Position numbers and translations under genes: made by a program. 13,614 bases of DNA from SIG299 sp045593825 (GTDB lineage: Bacteria > Bacillota > Clostridia > Lachnospirales > Lachnospiraceae): NCBI GenBank assembly GCA_045593825.1, contig JAZNXI010000187.1, positions 1 through 13,614 of the forward strand, in the 5' to 3' direction. This document shows positions 1 to 6,851 of the stretch, one piece after another; the stretch's first letter is position 1; each line of letters begins with the position of its first letter. The notes below the pieces were generated by a model, which was given only the letters and a program-made list of their open reading frames with translations, did not search any database and was not told the origin of the DNA.

Positions 1-24
1 TTTTGTATTTATTCAGTTTATAAA

Positions 25-43
25 GGTCAAATATGGTCAAATA
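25..43. repeat. Two tandem copies of GGTCAAATA near the left end
   Basis: GGTCAAATA occurs at 25-33 and again at 35-43, a 10-bp period that places both copies on the same DNA face. It lies between the late terminator and the left end, outside any gene. In protein-primed genomes the termini are the replication origins, so a protein-binding role is possible, but that is inference. The rest of 1-47 is AT-rich with no other feature. Confidence 0.4.
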
Positions 44-47
44 CAAT

Positions 48-77
48 TATAAAAATAAGCCCGGGCTACGCCCGGGC
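48..77 (-). terminator. Intrinsic terminator ending the late transcript
   Basis: On the minus strand an 8-bp stem GCCCGGGC / GCCCGGGC with loop GTA (70-77 and 59-66) is followed by TTATTTTTAT. This is a classic factor-independent terminator. It lies just past the last small gene (stop at 95) and 48 bp from the window end, so the late operon seems to end here. Confidence 0.9.
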
Positions 78-94
78 CGTTCATGTTTGATTTT

Positions 95-202
95 TTAATC
101 ATCGTACCTATTACTGTTCCCGGCCACAAGCACGGCCGTAATCAAGCAGCCGAACATACCGCCGAACAGAAAAGCGGGAATAATCCACACCCAGGAAACC
201 AT
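95..202 (-). CDS. 35-aa single-pass membrane protein, DUF3789-like
   Basis: This very short gene encodes 35 residues beginning MVSWVWIIPAF and ending NSNRYDD. A hydrophobic Gly/Phe-rich segment (about residues 4-27, containing FLFGGMFG) should form one membrane helix, followed by a short polar tail. The start is well supported: ATG at 202 is preceded by GGAGG at an 8-base spacing. The Trp, hydrophobic, GGMFG pattern and the length resemble DUF3789, a family of tiny membrane proteins often found in Firmicutes phages and mobile elements; its function is unknown to me. It is the last gene before the terminator, about 110 bases after the fibre gene. A late role in membrane disruption or as a spanin- or holin-like accessory is possible but unproven. 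Confidence 0.75.
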   Translation of the reverse strand: MVSWVWIIPAFLFGGMFGCLITAVLVAGNSNRYDD

Positions 203-214
203 TAATAGTACCTC

Positions 215-294
215 CGATTTATGTTTTATGTTTTCGATTTATGTTTTTATGTTTTTCGATTTGGTTTTAAGTTGTCACAAGTTTAGTTTTAAGT
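215..294. repeat. AT-rich imperfect tandem repeats between fibre gene and last small gene
   Basis: On the plus strand units starting CGATTT begin at 215, 235 and 257. The first two read CGATTTATGTTT(T)TATGTTTT with 20-22 bp periods, and the third diverges. GTTTTAAGT also recurs at 264-272 and 286-294, again 22 bp apart. In the minus-strand transcript this is an A-rich, weakly structured leader (AAACATAAA units) ending at the GGAGG of the 35-aa gene. No promoter is convincing inside it. It could be slippage-derived filler or a translation-enhancing leader. Confidence 0.6.
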
Positions 295-312
295 AGTTCG
301 CTATTCAGCAAT

Positions 313-1455
313 TTATTGATAGAAAAGTCGGATTCTAACTGTTTCGTTTGTAAGAGCGGTTCCATCTGCTTTGAAACAATGCACTACAATGCCATCAAAT
401 GATGCATTGGCAGCAGCAATGCATTGATACCAAGCTGCATATATGTCACCAAAACGGACAGGCAATACTTTGATCAGATTTGAAATAGTAGCAGGGCTAT
501 TTGTTGATATTGTAATGTTTCCCGTTGAATCTGTTGTGCCTATTTCATCATATGTCTTTTGCTGTATCTTGCTGTTTAGCGTATCAATCTGATCCTGTAC
601 CGGGGTATTACCGACATTGCCCAGCTTAGTATTAATATTAGTGATATTAGAATTAGCGGTACCAATAGCGGTCGAATGTTCTTTAATAGCCCCGGTTACG
701 GTGGTGGCCTGGGTGCCCATGGCGGTATTACCGATTTTGTCGGTGATGTTTTCTACATCATCGCCCAGGGTGTTGAGAGCGCTGGCCACGGTAACGGCGG
801 AGCCTTCTTCCTGTGCAATATCATCACCGGTAAGGGTAACTACGCCCGCTTTACCATTAACCGACACAACACCGGCGGAAGAAGGAATATCATCCGGGGT
901 AAGCAGTTTAATGGTGCGGGTAATTGTTTCATCATCGGAAACATATTCCAGGTAAGCGGAGGGTGTATCATTGGTAGTGTCCAGCCGGAGGGAAATGGAT
1001 CCATCCACGGTGGCCCGGTCCAGGCTCCAGGAATGATCCGGGGAATCGGTGATGAAGGTGATGGTATCACCGGTAAGGGAGAAGAAAGCTTCCTGGACGG
1101 AAACTGCTCCGGTGCGGCCGTTCACGCTGGTAACCGGGTAGGGCGGGGGGTTACCTTCATCATAGATATTGAAAAGGCTGGTTCCGTTCATGCGCTGGAG
1201 CGGAAGGGTTTTATTAAACTTAATCCCTACCAGGGTACCGGCGGCGGTACGGCCCAGGCTCCAAGTGGTGCCTTCAATCTCCGGGAATACTGCGGCCGGG
1301 TCGGTATATAGAGTGACATCCCCGGTCATACCGTTAACGGAAAGCACCGCCATATCCGGGGGATTTTCCGGGGAATAACACTTTTTAACTTCTTCAATAA
1401 TCCAATCCAGGTTGATATTATGAAGGTCGGTGTAGGGGTACTTAATAAGGCTCAT
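313..1455 (-). CDS. Fibre / receptor-binding protein with SVNG repeats (gp8.5-type head fibre or tail fibre)
   Basis: This 380-aa fibre protein probably mediates adsorption. The N-terminus (YPYTDLHNINLDWIIEEVKK, residues 6-25) is the short anchor common on fibres of small Gram-positive podoviruses. Three repeats follow: SVNGMTGDVTL (39-49), SVNGRTGAVSV (110-120) and SVNGKAGVVTL (198-208). They match the SVNGxTGxV motif of phage fibres, including phi29-type head fibres. Two WSLxR motifs (65-69, 143-147) lie between them, suggesting a duplicated module. Residues 220-300 are polar, heptad-like and probably trimeric; 300-380 form a beta-rich tip ending RIRLFYQ. ATG at 1455 has GGAGG eight bases upstream. 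The DNA for the C-terminal ~95 residues is AT-richer and lacks CCGG, unlike the rest of the gene, suggesting an exchanged tip. It could attach to head or collar; sequence alone does not decide. Confidence 0.85.
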   Translation of the reverse strand: MSLIKYPYTDLHNINLDWIIEEVKKCYSPENPPDMAVLSVNGMTGDVTLYTDPAAVFPEIEGTTWSLGRTAAGTLVGIKFNKTLPLQRMNGTSLFNIYDEGNPPPYPVTSVNGRTGAVSVQEAFFSLTGDTITFITDSPDHSWSLDRATVDGSISLRLDTTNDTPSAYLEYVSDDETITRTIKLLTPDDIPSSAGVVSVNGKAGVVTLTGDDIAQEEGSAVTVASALNTLGDDVENITDKIGNTAMGTQATTVTGAIKEHSTAIGTANSNITNINTKLGNVGNTPVQDQIDTLNSKIQQKTYDEIGTTDSTGNITISTNSPATISNLIKVLPVRFGDIYAAWYQCIAAANASFDGIVVHCFKADGTALTNETVRIRLFYQ

Positions 1456-1474
1456 GGTTGTTACCTCCTATATT

Positions 1475-2323
1475 TTAATATACCAGCAAGCAGAAACGGT
1501 TTTTAAAACTTTCGATAATATAATTATACACATTCAGCTTAGCCGATACAAGGATTTCCGCTTCGGCCATTTGCTGGGAAGTTGTTACACCAATATTGCC
1601 GGATATATGGCTTTCCCTGGTAACTTCTCCGGTATCATCCACTTTGTGGCCGTATGTATCGGTAATTGTTTCCCCGTGCTGGGTAGCGATTGCTTCCCCG
1701 TGCTTTGTGTCCACTTTATGGCCGTAAGTTGTGGAGCCGGTACCGGTTACGGTGGTTGTATCATCCATATCCCGGGTTATGGTATGGCCGTTAATGGTGG
1801 CGGTGCTTTCGGTATCAACCAGGGTATTGGTATCAAAAGCGGCCTTTTTAATGTTGGTTGTGTCGGTGCCTGAATGCGTTTCGGTGTCGGTACCATCCAG
1901 GGCGGTGGTGCTATTGCTGGCCACCTGGTCAGTACCGGAATTGGTTTCCGTATCGGTACCGGAATGCGTTTCCGTATCGGTGCCTGTGTGGGCGCTGGCA
2001 TCGGTGCCGGAATGCTGCTGGGTGTTTTCGGTGGTTTCGGTGGCGGTTTCCGTGCGGTTATAATTCTCCAGCGGATTATAACTCATAGTTGCTACCCGGT
2101 AAATACGCTCCCAGGTGGGAAGCTCTTTCCGGCTCCAGCGGTCAATAGCTACGGCCAGGAATTCCGGGGAAGTATAAACGCATTCAAAGTCAGCTGTTTC
2201 AATTAAGATATTGTCAACCAGGATTTCTTTATCATCTTCGGTAAAGGCGGCGGGCACTTGCATACTTTCAAAAAGGGTATCATCCCAGGCGTATAAGCCA
2301 CGAACGGACATTTTAGCGGGCAT
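1475..2323 (-). CDS. Lower collar / connector protein (phi29 gp11-like)
   Basis: At 282 aa (phi29 gp11 is 293) this should form the lower collar that joins the portal to the tail knob. Recognisable signatures are YNPLENYNRTE (82-92) after an N-terminal helical region and the C-terminal block SGNIGVTTSQQ (241-251) ending FCLLVY, both typical of gp11-type collars. Between them is a low-complexity Thr/Asp/Gly/Ser domain (about 91-158) of HSGTDTETHSGTD-like repeats, then GHKVD, HGE and TYGHKVD beta-like repeats (200-230). The start codon overlaps the portal stop by one base (TAATG), with an AAGGAAGGTGA SD inside the portal gene, so the two are translationally coupled. It ends about 20 bases before the fibre start. 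Confidence 0.9.
   Translation of the reverse strand: MPAKMSVRGLYAWDDTLFESMQVPAAFTEDDKEILVDNILIETADFECVYTSPEFLAVAIDRWSRKELPTWERIYRVATMSYNPLENYNRTETATETTENTQQHSGTDASAHTGTDTETHSGTDTETNSGTDQVASNSTTALDGTDTETHSGTDTTNIKKAAFDTNTLVDTESTATINGHTITRDMDDTTTVTGTGSTTYGHKVDTKHGEAIATQHGETITDTYGHKVDDTGEVTRESHISGNIGVTTSQQMAEAEILVSAKLNVYNYIIESFKNRFCLLVY
1860..2023. repeat. Coding tandem repeat region inside the collar gene
   Basis: Repeated versions of a TCGGTACCGGAATG / CGTTTC(C/G)GT core (plus-strand reading) encode the (H/N)SGTDTET hexa- to octapeptides of the collar protein. Spacing and sequence are imperfect. Such repeats can expand or contract by recombination, which would change collar length between isolates. 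Confidence 0.7.
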
Positions 2324-3252
2324 TATTTGTCACCTTCCTTTTCTTCTTTATTCATAGCCGGAGCATCAAAACGAAAATCAACGGAAAAGTTGAATGTACC
2401 GAAAAGGTCAAAGGTTTTTTTGATACCCTTCTGGATGGATTCCAACCACAATTCACATTTAGTGCGGGTTTCAACATTATTGGAATTAACTTCATCGGAT
2501 ATAAGGCGCTCCCGTTTCAAAGTATTTGAATTGGGAATACCTATATCCGTAAGGAATTGATTGCGGATGGTGCGAAGGTCGGCCAGAAGTTCAGTAATAA
2601 TATAGGTATTTTTGACATTTTGAGTAAACGGCATCCAGGCCGGGGAACCGTCAATATCTTTCAGCATATTTTTACCCACCACAATGGCGGGATTGCCGGA
2701 TGCTACCTGGTCAAACATCTTTTTGTAGGCTTCCGCCTGGGCCTTATTTTCAGCGCCGAAAATGGTTGCAATTTTAACATTGGTGGCATCCACTTCCACG
2801 GTTTCGCACATCAGCGCCATTTGATCTGCATAGTGATTAACCAGGTCCATGATCCCGGCATAATCCGGGGTCAGTTTAATTACCGTGCATTCTTTATCAA
2901 TATTGGCTTTGATGCTACCCAAAAGCGGATTAGTGACTATCACCCAGGCGGGGCGGTAAAAGACATTATAGCCGCCCAGGGTACACGGTTGGGGAATAAC
3001 GCCATATTCAGCGGTATTGATAATGGCTACGGTGCCGATACAGAAAAGCCAATACTTGAAAGCATCCTCATCCCATTTTTCCGGCATAACCCATTTATAC
3101 AGGGAGAAAACTTCCTGGAGCAGATACCGTTGGAAAAAACCGAAAAGGGCGGTATTTCTGCAATGAATGGTATTGGGTGTAACCATATTAGTAATAAGGT
3201 TGTTCATGCTATATTGTGTAGGAATGCTAAAATCAAAGGCGGATTTTGACAT
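2323..3252 (-). CDS. Portal / upper collar connector (phi29 gp10-like)
   Basis: The 309-aa length equals that of the phi29 connector gp10, which forms the dodecameric ring at the packaging vertex through which DNA enters and leaves. The N-terminus (SIPTQYSMNNLITNMV, 9-24), the aromatic WVMPEKWDED region (54-63), a central beta region, and the long helical stretch from YIITELLADLRTIRNQFLTDIGI into RERLISDEVNSN (about 219-261) fit the connector fold; the last includes the D-IGIPN-S turn and the E-x-NSN-x-E motif of this family. The charged C-terminus (MNKEEKEGDK) is disordered-looking. ATG at 3252 has AAGGAAGG upstream, inside the tail-lysozyme gene, whose last 20 bases overlap it. The packaging ATPase should act on this ring. 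Confidence 0.9.
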   Translation of the reverse strand: MSKSAFDFSIPTQYSMNNLITNMVTPNTIHCRNTALFGFFQRYLLQEVFSLYKWVMPEKWDEDAFKYWLFCIGTVAIINTAEYGVIPQPCTLGGYNVFYRPAWVIVTNPLLGSIKANIDKECTVIKLTPDYAGIMDLVNHYADQMALMCETVEVDATNVKIATIFGAENKAQAEAYKKMFDQVASGNPAIVVGKNMLKDIDGSPAWMPFTQNVKNTYIITELLADLRTIRNQFLTDIGIPNSNTLKRERLISDEVNSNNVETRTKCELWLESIQKGIKKTFDLFGTFNFSVDFRFDAPAMNKEEKEGDK

Positions 3253-4018
3253 TTTTTAAAACCTTCCTTTCATTGTTTTTATGAGCCATAAGCAAAATAT
3301 ACGGCTCCGGCGGGGCTATCGGATGGGCTATAAAGTAATCATACCAAAATGCGGCATTGTCCCTGCGTTGTTCTGCGCTTGTCGGATCGTATTCCGGCTT
3401 TACTCTGCAAGCCCGATAAACATCGGCGGCCACCCGGGGGCTATATGCAGTTGACATTTGTTTAAACAGGCTATAAGTCCAATCAATACCGGAAAATCTG
3501 TATACTGTCCACCAATTATATGTACGACCATCAATAGGAATGGCTGCGCCGGTGCTATCGTGCTGGTATTCAAATTCAATGCGGGAAGTCTGGCAGTTTC
3601 CTATATACCAGGTATATCCGTATCGGATTGCATATGATACCAGAGCACAACCGGCGGGGTTGGTGGTAGTATAACTATCCCATTGGATAAGACCGATACC
3701 GTAACCGTCATTGGTGGGGTCGGCGGGATCATAATAATTTATCATTACGGAATTGGGTACATCATTAACATCATCCGCATTATTAGGACAAACACTTCTT
3801 TTCTGAATGGCGGCCGGTGAAAGCCCGCTTTCCTTTTGCATATTTCCCAATATACCGGCTATGGCCGTTTCCGAAAAACCATATCCCAATAATTGTGAAC
3901 GTACTTTATAAGCGTTTGCTATCTGGGCGCTGGACGGGTTAAGGTGGGTACTACCCAATCCGGTGGCGGCGGTACTTACCCACCACCCACCTTCCACCCT
4001 GGGCGGGCTTGTAGCCAT
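3233..4018 (-). CDS. Tail-tip peptidoglycan hydrolase (gp13-type phage tail lysozyme)
   Basis: This 261-aa protein carries a phage-tail lysozyme domain at about residues 32-215. The helix LLGYGFSETAIAGILGNMQ (43-61) is followed by KESGLSP with candidate catalytic Glu63, then GYGIGLIQWD (105-114), the glycine-rich substrate-cleft motif of this family. In phi29 the equivalent gp13 tail knob opens the cell wall during DNA entry; this protein matches its N-terminal enzyme half, and no separate C-terminal peptidase domain is evident. The start follows GGGAGGG nine bases away, directly after the tail-knob gene stop. The last 12 residues, rich in Lys/Arg, lie in or next to the overlap with the portal gene. 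Its position next to virion genes argues for a structural lysin rather than the cell-release endolysin. Confidence 0.88.
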   Translation of the reverse strand: MATSPPRVEGGWWVSTAATGLGSTHLNPSSAQIANAYKVRSQLLGYGFSETAIAGILGNMQKESGLSPAAIQKRSVCPNNADDVNDVPNSVMINYYDPADPTNDGYGIGLIQWDSYTTTNPAGCALVSYAIRYGYTWYIGNCQTSRIEFEYQHDSTGAAIPIDGRTYNWWTVYRFSGIDWTYSLFKQMSTAYSPRVAADVYRACRVKPEYDPTSAEQRRDNAAFWYDYFIAHPIAPPEPYILLMAHKNNERKVLKNVKIRL

Positions 4019-4030
4019 AAAATCCCTCCC

Positions 4031-5452
4031 TTATTCATAGAAGAAACCGGAAGTAAGGAAGTTGGTAATAGTTGTCAATTCTTCCTGTAAACAAGGTATA
4101 GCGGGGTGTGCTTCTCCACACTTTACATAACCGGATAAGGTATTGATTGTTCTAACCGACATAAGCGGGCGGCCAAAGTCGGTATTATCTCCATCCACAA
4201 TTTTAGTGTGTTGCAAAATAGCATGAGCCGTAATATTGTTTGACATAAACGAGCCATTACTACCGGAAGTTGACACCTGGGGAAATTTTGCATCAAGAGC
4301 GCTTTGCACGGTAGCGCCCAGCGCCCCGGCAATAATCCCGGCAATACCGCCGGAAAGGCCACTTTGCATGGTTTGAATTGTGTGAGAATAATCTGTCATT
4401 ACCTGGGCTAACTGAATAGGTACACCCATTTTAGCGGAGCGCTCCGCACATACATTTGATTCAATACCCTGGTTGGTTGGGCATAAAGATATTTGTACGG
4501 TGGCTTCCCCCGTAATATGATCCACCCAATACGGGCAATATAAATAATTGCCTTTTCTAAGAAATGCGGTATCAATCGGAATACTACCAAAAGGCGGAAT
4601 GTATAGTGTAATGCTGGTATAGGGGGCATAATTAAGGTAACTTCCCCGGCTGGCCGCCTGGGGGTGGTTAGTAATGGTGCCGGTAATATGACCCTTTTCA
4701 AAAAGGGTGGTTACCTTAGTGGCCGTGATACCGGAATTATAATATCCGATATAAATAGTACCGGTGGTACTTCCAAAAGCGGAATTTGCGAAAGGAAGCC
4801 ATTGGCATGATACAATATATTGCATGGGATTAAACATTGATTTAAAAAACCCTTGCGATATTTCAGTAATGCCGCTGGCGTTCCATATATCATTACCGAA
4901 CATATATGCCAGTAAATTAGCAAGCTGGGTTTGTGTCATTGCGTAATAGGTAATGGCTCCGGCGGTGTTTGCTTCCGAATTAACGACACCCACCACATAA
5001 CTACCGCCGGAAGGTGCCACACCAAAATAAGCGGCCGCTAAAGCAACCCGGGAAATATCATAATCCGTATTAGCCGGGTAAAGCTTATCAATGATATTCC
5101 CATCATAAGCGGAAGCGCTTCTTTCGATATATGCGGAAGTAGCGCCTATTGCGGTTTTGAAGCTGGCCAGAACATCAACCGCCAGGGAACATTCCCATAT
5201 ACCGGCATTATATACCCAATCGGTTATGAAATAGTACCGGTTGAATTTAGGAATATAACAATAGGTCATAGTATTTACCGGGGCCACGGTGGGAACCGGC
5301 ATGGAAGAAACCGCCACTTTAAGCACCGGGTTTAAAATGCTGGTTTCGTCTTTCAGCAGTACATTGGTATAAGATATACCGCTTCCGGTGGTGGGTTGTT
5401 TTGTTGAGTTTTCTTTTTTGGAGAAAGCCCAAAACTCAACCGTGAAAGCCAT
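4031..5452 (-). CDS. Major tail knob protein (phi29 gp9-like)
   Basis: This 473-aa protein is a gp9-type distal tail knob, the tube through which DNA passes. The N-terminal region has the hallmark YYFITDWVYNAGIWECSLAVD (73-93) followed by VLASFKTAIGATSAYIERS (94-112), seen across gp9 relatives. A central beta-rich region with an IPPFGSIPID-like segment (285-294) follows. A strongly hydrophobic Gly/Ala stretch (365-386, SGLSGGIAGIIAGALGATVQ) fits the membrane-inserting loop that phi29 gp9 exposes during infection. The C-terminus (GYVKCGEAHPAIP ... FLTSGFFYE) is the usual closing motif. It is shorter than phi29 gp9 (599 aa). The start follows AGGAAGGAAG with good spacing; the first AGG of that SD lies in a small dyad shared with the holin leader. 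Confidence 0.9.
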   Translation of the reverse strand: MAFTVEFWAFSKKENSTKQPTTGSGISYTNVLLKDETSILNPVLKVAVSSMPVPTVAPVNTMTYCYIPKFNRYYFITDWVYNAGIWECSLAVDVLASFKTAIGATSAYIERSASAYDGNIIDKLYPANTDYDISRVALAAAYFGVAPSGGSYVVGVVNSEANTAGAITYYAMTQTQLANLLAYMFGNDIWNASGITEISQGFFKSMFNPMQYIVSCQWLPFANSAFGSTTGTIYIGYYNSGITATKVTTLFEKGHITGTITNHPQAASRGSYLNYAPYTSITLYIPPFGSIPIDTAFLRKGNYLYCPYWVDHITGEATVQISLCPTNQGIESNVCAERSAKMGVPIQLAQVMTDYSHTIQTMQSGLSGGIAGIIAGALGATVQSALDAKFPQVSTSGSNGSFMSNNITAHAILQHTKIVDGDNTDFGRPLMSVRTINTLSGYVKCGEAHPAIPCLQEELTTITNFLTSGFFYE

Positions 5453-5465
5453 TATTACACTTCCT

Positions 5466-5515
5466 TCCTATTAAAATAGGGGAGGGGAAGCTATCCCCTC
5501 CCATACCGGGTATGG
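5466..5515 (-). promoter_or_regulatory. Hairpins between capsid and tail-knob genes (attenuator or processing site)
   Basis: Reading the minus strand from the capsid stop there are three dyads. First, CCATAC-CCG-GTATGG (5501-5515). Second, a 9-bp perfect stem GGGAGGGGA-TAGCT-TCCCCTCCC (5480-5502). Third, CCTATT-TT-AATAGG (5467-5480), which holds the start of the tail-knob SD. The strong stem is followed by CTATTTTAAT, too short a U-tract for a convincing full terminator. Partial attenuation or protection of the capsid mRNA 3' end would give more capsid than tail knob; this is inference. Confidence 0.65.
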
Positions 5516-5519
5516 TTGA

Positions 5520-6740
5520 TTATTCCAGAAGCAGAAGTACGCACTTCTCACTCAGGTCCATAAATACTTTGGGCCGAGCGTGCAGCCAGATGTTGTAATA
5601 GGCCCCCGCCGCATTAATCGGAGTAGAAAGATATTCCTGGTCGGTGTAGGAATAACCGGCAGCATCCTCATCAAACATAATGCCGAAGATGTTTTCCACG
5701 GTTACGGGCTGGGCCGCTTCCACCAGGACACCGGCGGCGCTGGTATAGGCCGGTGTTGCGGTTACGCTGCCGGGTGTCTGGATGCTCTGCCAGAAATTGA
5801 CGGTTTCAACATCCGCCCGGGTCAGATAACTATCATGGTAGGTATCGGCCAATACCCTCGCTTCCATGGCGAATTTCTGCTTAGCGAAAAGGTAAACTTT
5901 CTGGCGCTCCGCTTCGGTGTGGCGGAATACAGGCTTGTTATTGATAACTGTCTGATACATTACGGAGCTTTCTTCCATAAGGGAAGAAATCTGGGCAATG
6001 TGGGCATAAGCCCACTTCATAAAGGGAGCGAAGTTTTCCGGCAGATAAACATCCGTAGCGGTAAGGGTGCTACCGGTTTCGGCGTTGTATTCCGTCAGCA
6101 GTTTAACCACCCGGGGAGAGCTATTCCCTCCGGCTTCGGCCACCAGGGCGGTAATCATATTGGCAACCAGGCCCCGGGCTGTACCATCTTTGGAGCGCTC
6201 CAGCTTATTGGAAAAGCCGGTCATAAGCAGATTAACAAAACTGCCGAATTCGGTTTCATTCTGAAAAGCGGTCTGTAACTGCTTTTTGGTGATCGTCATA
6301 TGATCCTGGTAAACGCTGGAGCCGGTGAATACCGTCTGAAGGATATTGGGCTTTTTGATTTTCCACTGATCGACAGAAAGACCGTCACCGGTGGGCGGGT
6401 TCTGGCTTGCATCGTAGGTCACGGGGTAGGAATAGGCCGGATCATCTTCCCAATCAGTATCAGCAATGGAAAGCTTCCGCATATATGCGCCCCAGGTATA
6501 CAAGCTTTTTTCAAGCCCCTTGAAGCGGGCCGAATAGGGCCGAATAGCGAACACGGTGCGGCCGATAACACCCGCAAGGGTATTCATTACACTGTCCAGG
6601 GGAAGGGAAAGGCCCACCTGGGCCACGCTGGTAAAATCTTTTGTGTTGATGTTGGCCAGGGCGGTTTTTCCACCGGCCTGGGCCACGATATTGGTCATAA
6701 GCTGGCCAATCTGCTGAAAGTTGACGGTATTCACACTCAT
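5520..6740 (-). CDS. Major capsid protein (phi29 gp8-like, HK97 fold expected)
   Basis: This 406-aa protein sits where the capsid gene belongs, after scaffold and before tail genes. It has the layout of gp8-type capsids (phi29 gp8 is 448 aa): a helical N-arm (NFQQIGQLMTNIVAQAGG, 7-24), a region matching the extended loop and spine helix (SARFKGLEKSLYTWGAYMRKL, about 70-90), TITKKQLQTAFQNETEFGSFV (149-169) and a C-terminal beta segment PKVFMDLSEKCVLLLLE. No Ig-like C-terminal domain is obvious, in keeping with its shorter length. ATG at 6740 overlaps the stop of the preceding 37-aa gene (ATGA), with GGAGG ten bases upstream. The following intergenic hairpins may stabilise its mRNA. Confidence 0.9.
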   Translation of the reverse strand: MSVNTVNFQQIGQLMTNIVAQAGGKTALANINTKDFTSVAQVGLSLPLDSVMNTLAGVIGRTVFAIRPYSARFKGLEKSLYTWGAYMRKLSIADTDWEDDPAYSYPVTYDASQNPPTGDGLSVDQWKIKKPNILQTVFTGSSVYQDHMTITKKQLQTAFQNETEFGSFVNLLMTGFSNKLERSKDGTARGLVANMITALVAEAGGNSSPRVVKLLTEYNAETGSTLTATDVYLPENFAPFMKWAYAHIAQISSLMEESSVMYQTVINNKPVFRHTEAERQKVYLFAKQKFAMEARVLADTYHDSYLTRADVETVNFWQSIQTPGSVTATPAYTSAAGVLVEAAQPVTVENIFGIMFDEDAAGYSYTDQEYLSTPINAAGAYYNIWLHARPKVFMDLSEKCVLLLLE

Positions 6741-6850
6741 TTACTTGAATCCTCCTTTTTGTTATTGGGTTTTGAAGGTTTTGAAAGGCTATCCGCAATC
6801 CTGGTAAGCTGGGCCAGGATAAGCATCATAACTTTGATAAGGCCAACCAC
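6737..6850 (-). CDS. 37-aa small protein, GTG start, between scaffold and capsid genes
   Basis: The peptide begins (M)VGLIKVMMLILAQLTRIAD and ends in a Lys/Pro/Ser/Asp-rich tail (SKPSKPNNKKEDSSK). GTG at 6850 has an excellent SD, GGAGG with an 8-base spacer, made from the end of the scaffold gene. The stop overlaps the capsid ATG by the ATGA arrangement, and only one base separates it from the scaffold stop. That packing is the main evidence that it is translated. The N-terminal half (about 2-20) is amphipathic to hydrophobic and could be a membrane or capsid-binding helix. I do not recognise the family. It could be a minor head component, a scaffold cofactor, a second lysis peptide, or only a coupling leader that raises capsid translation. 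Confidence 0.6.
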   Translation of the reverse strand: MVGLIKVMMLILAQLTRIADSLSKPSKPNNKKEDSSK

Positions 6851-6851
6851 T

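Noticed and set aside
215..263. Tandem units that could suggest a CRISPR array
   Set aside because: The units are contiguous T-rich repeats of about 21 bp with no unique spacers and no dyad in the repeat.
676..1311. 211-codon open frame on the plus strand, Gly-rich
   Set aside because: It is the antisense shadow of the fibre gene. It has no SD, its Gly-rich low-complexity product follows from CCGG/GGT-rich DNA, and the minus-strand gene has repeats and family motifs.
2557..3249. 230-codon open frame on the plus strand
   Set aside because: It lies wholly opposite the portal gene, with no SD and no recognisable motif; the portal frame has clear family signatures.
5580..6278. 232-codon open frame on the plus strand
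   Set aside because: It is antisense to the major capsid gene, with no start signal and no family match by eye.
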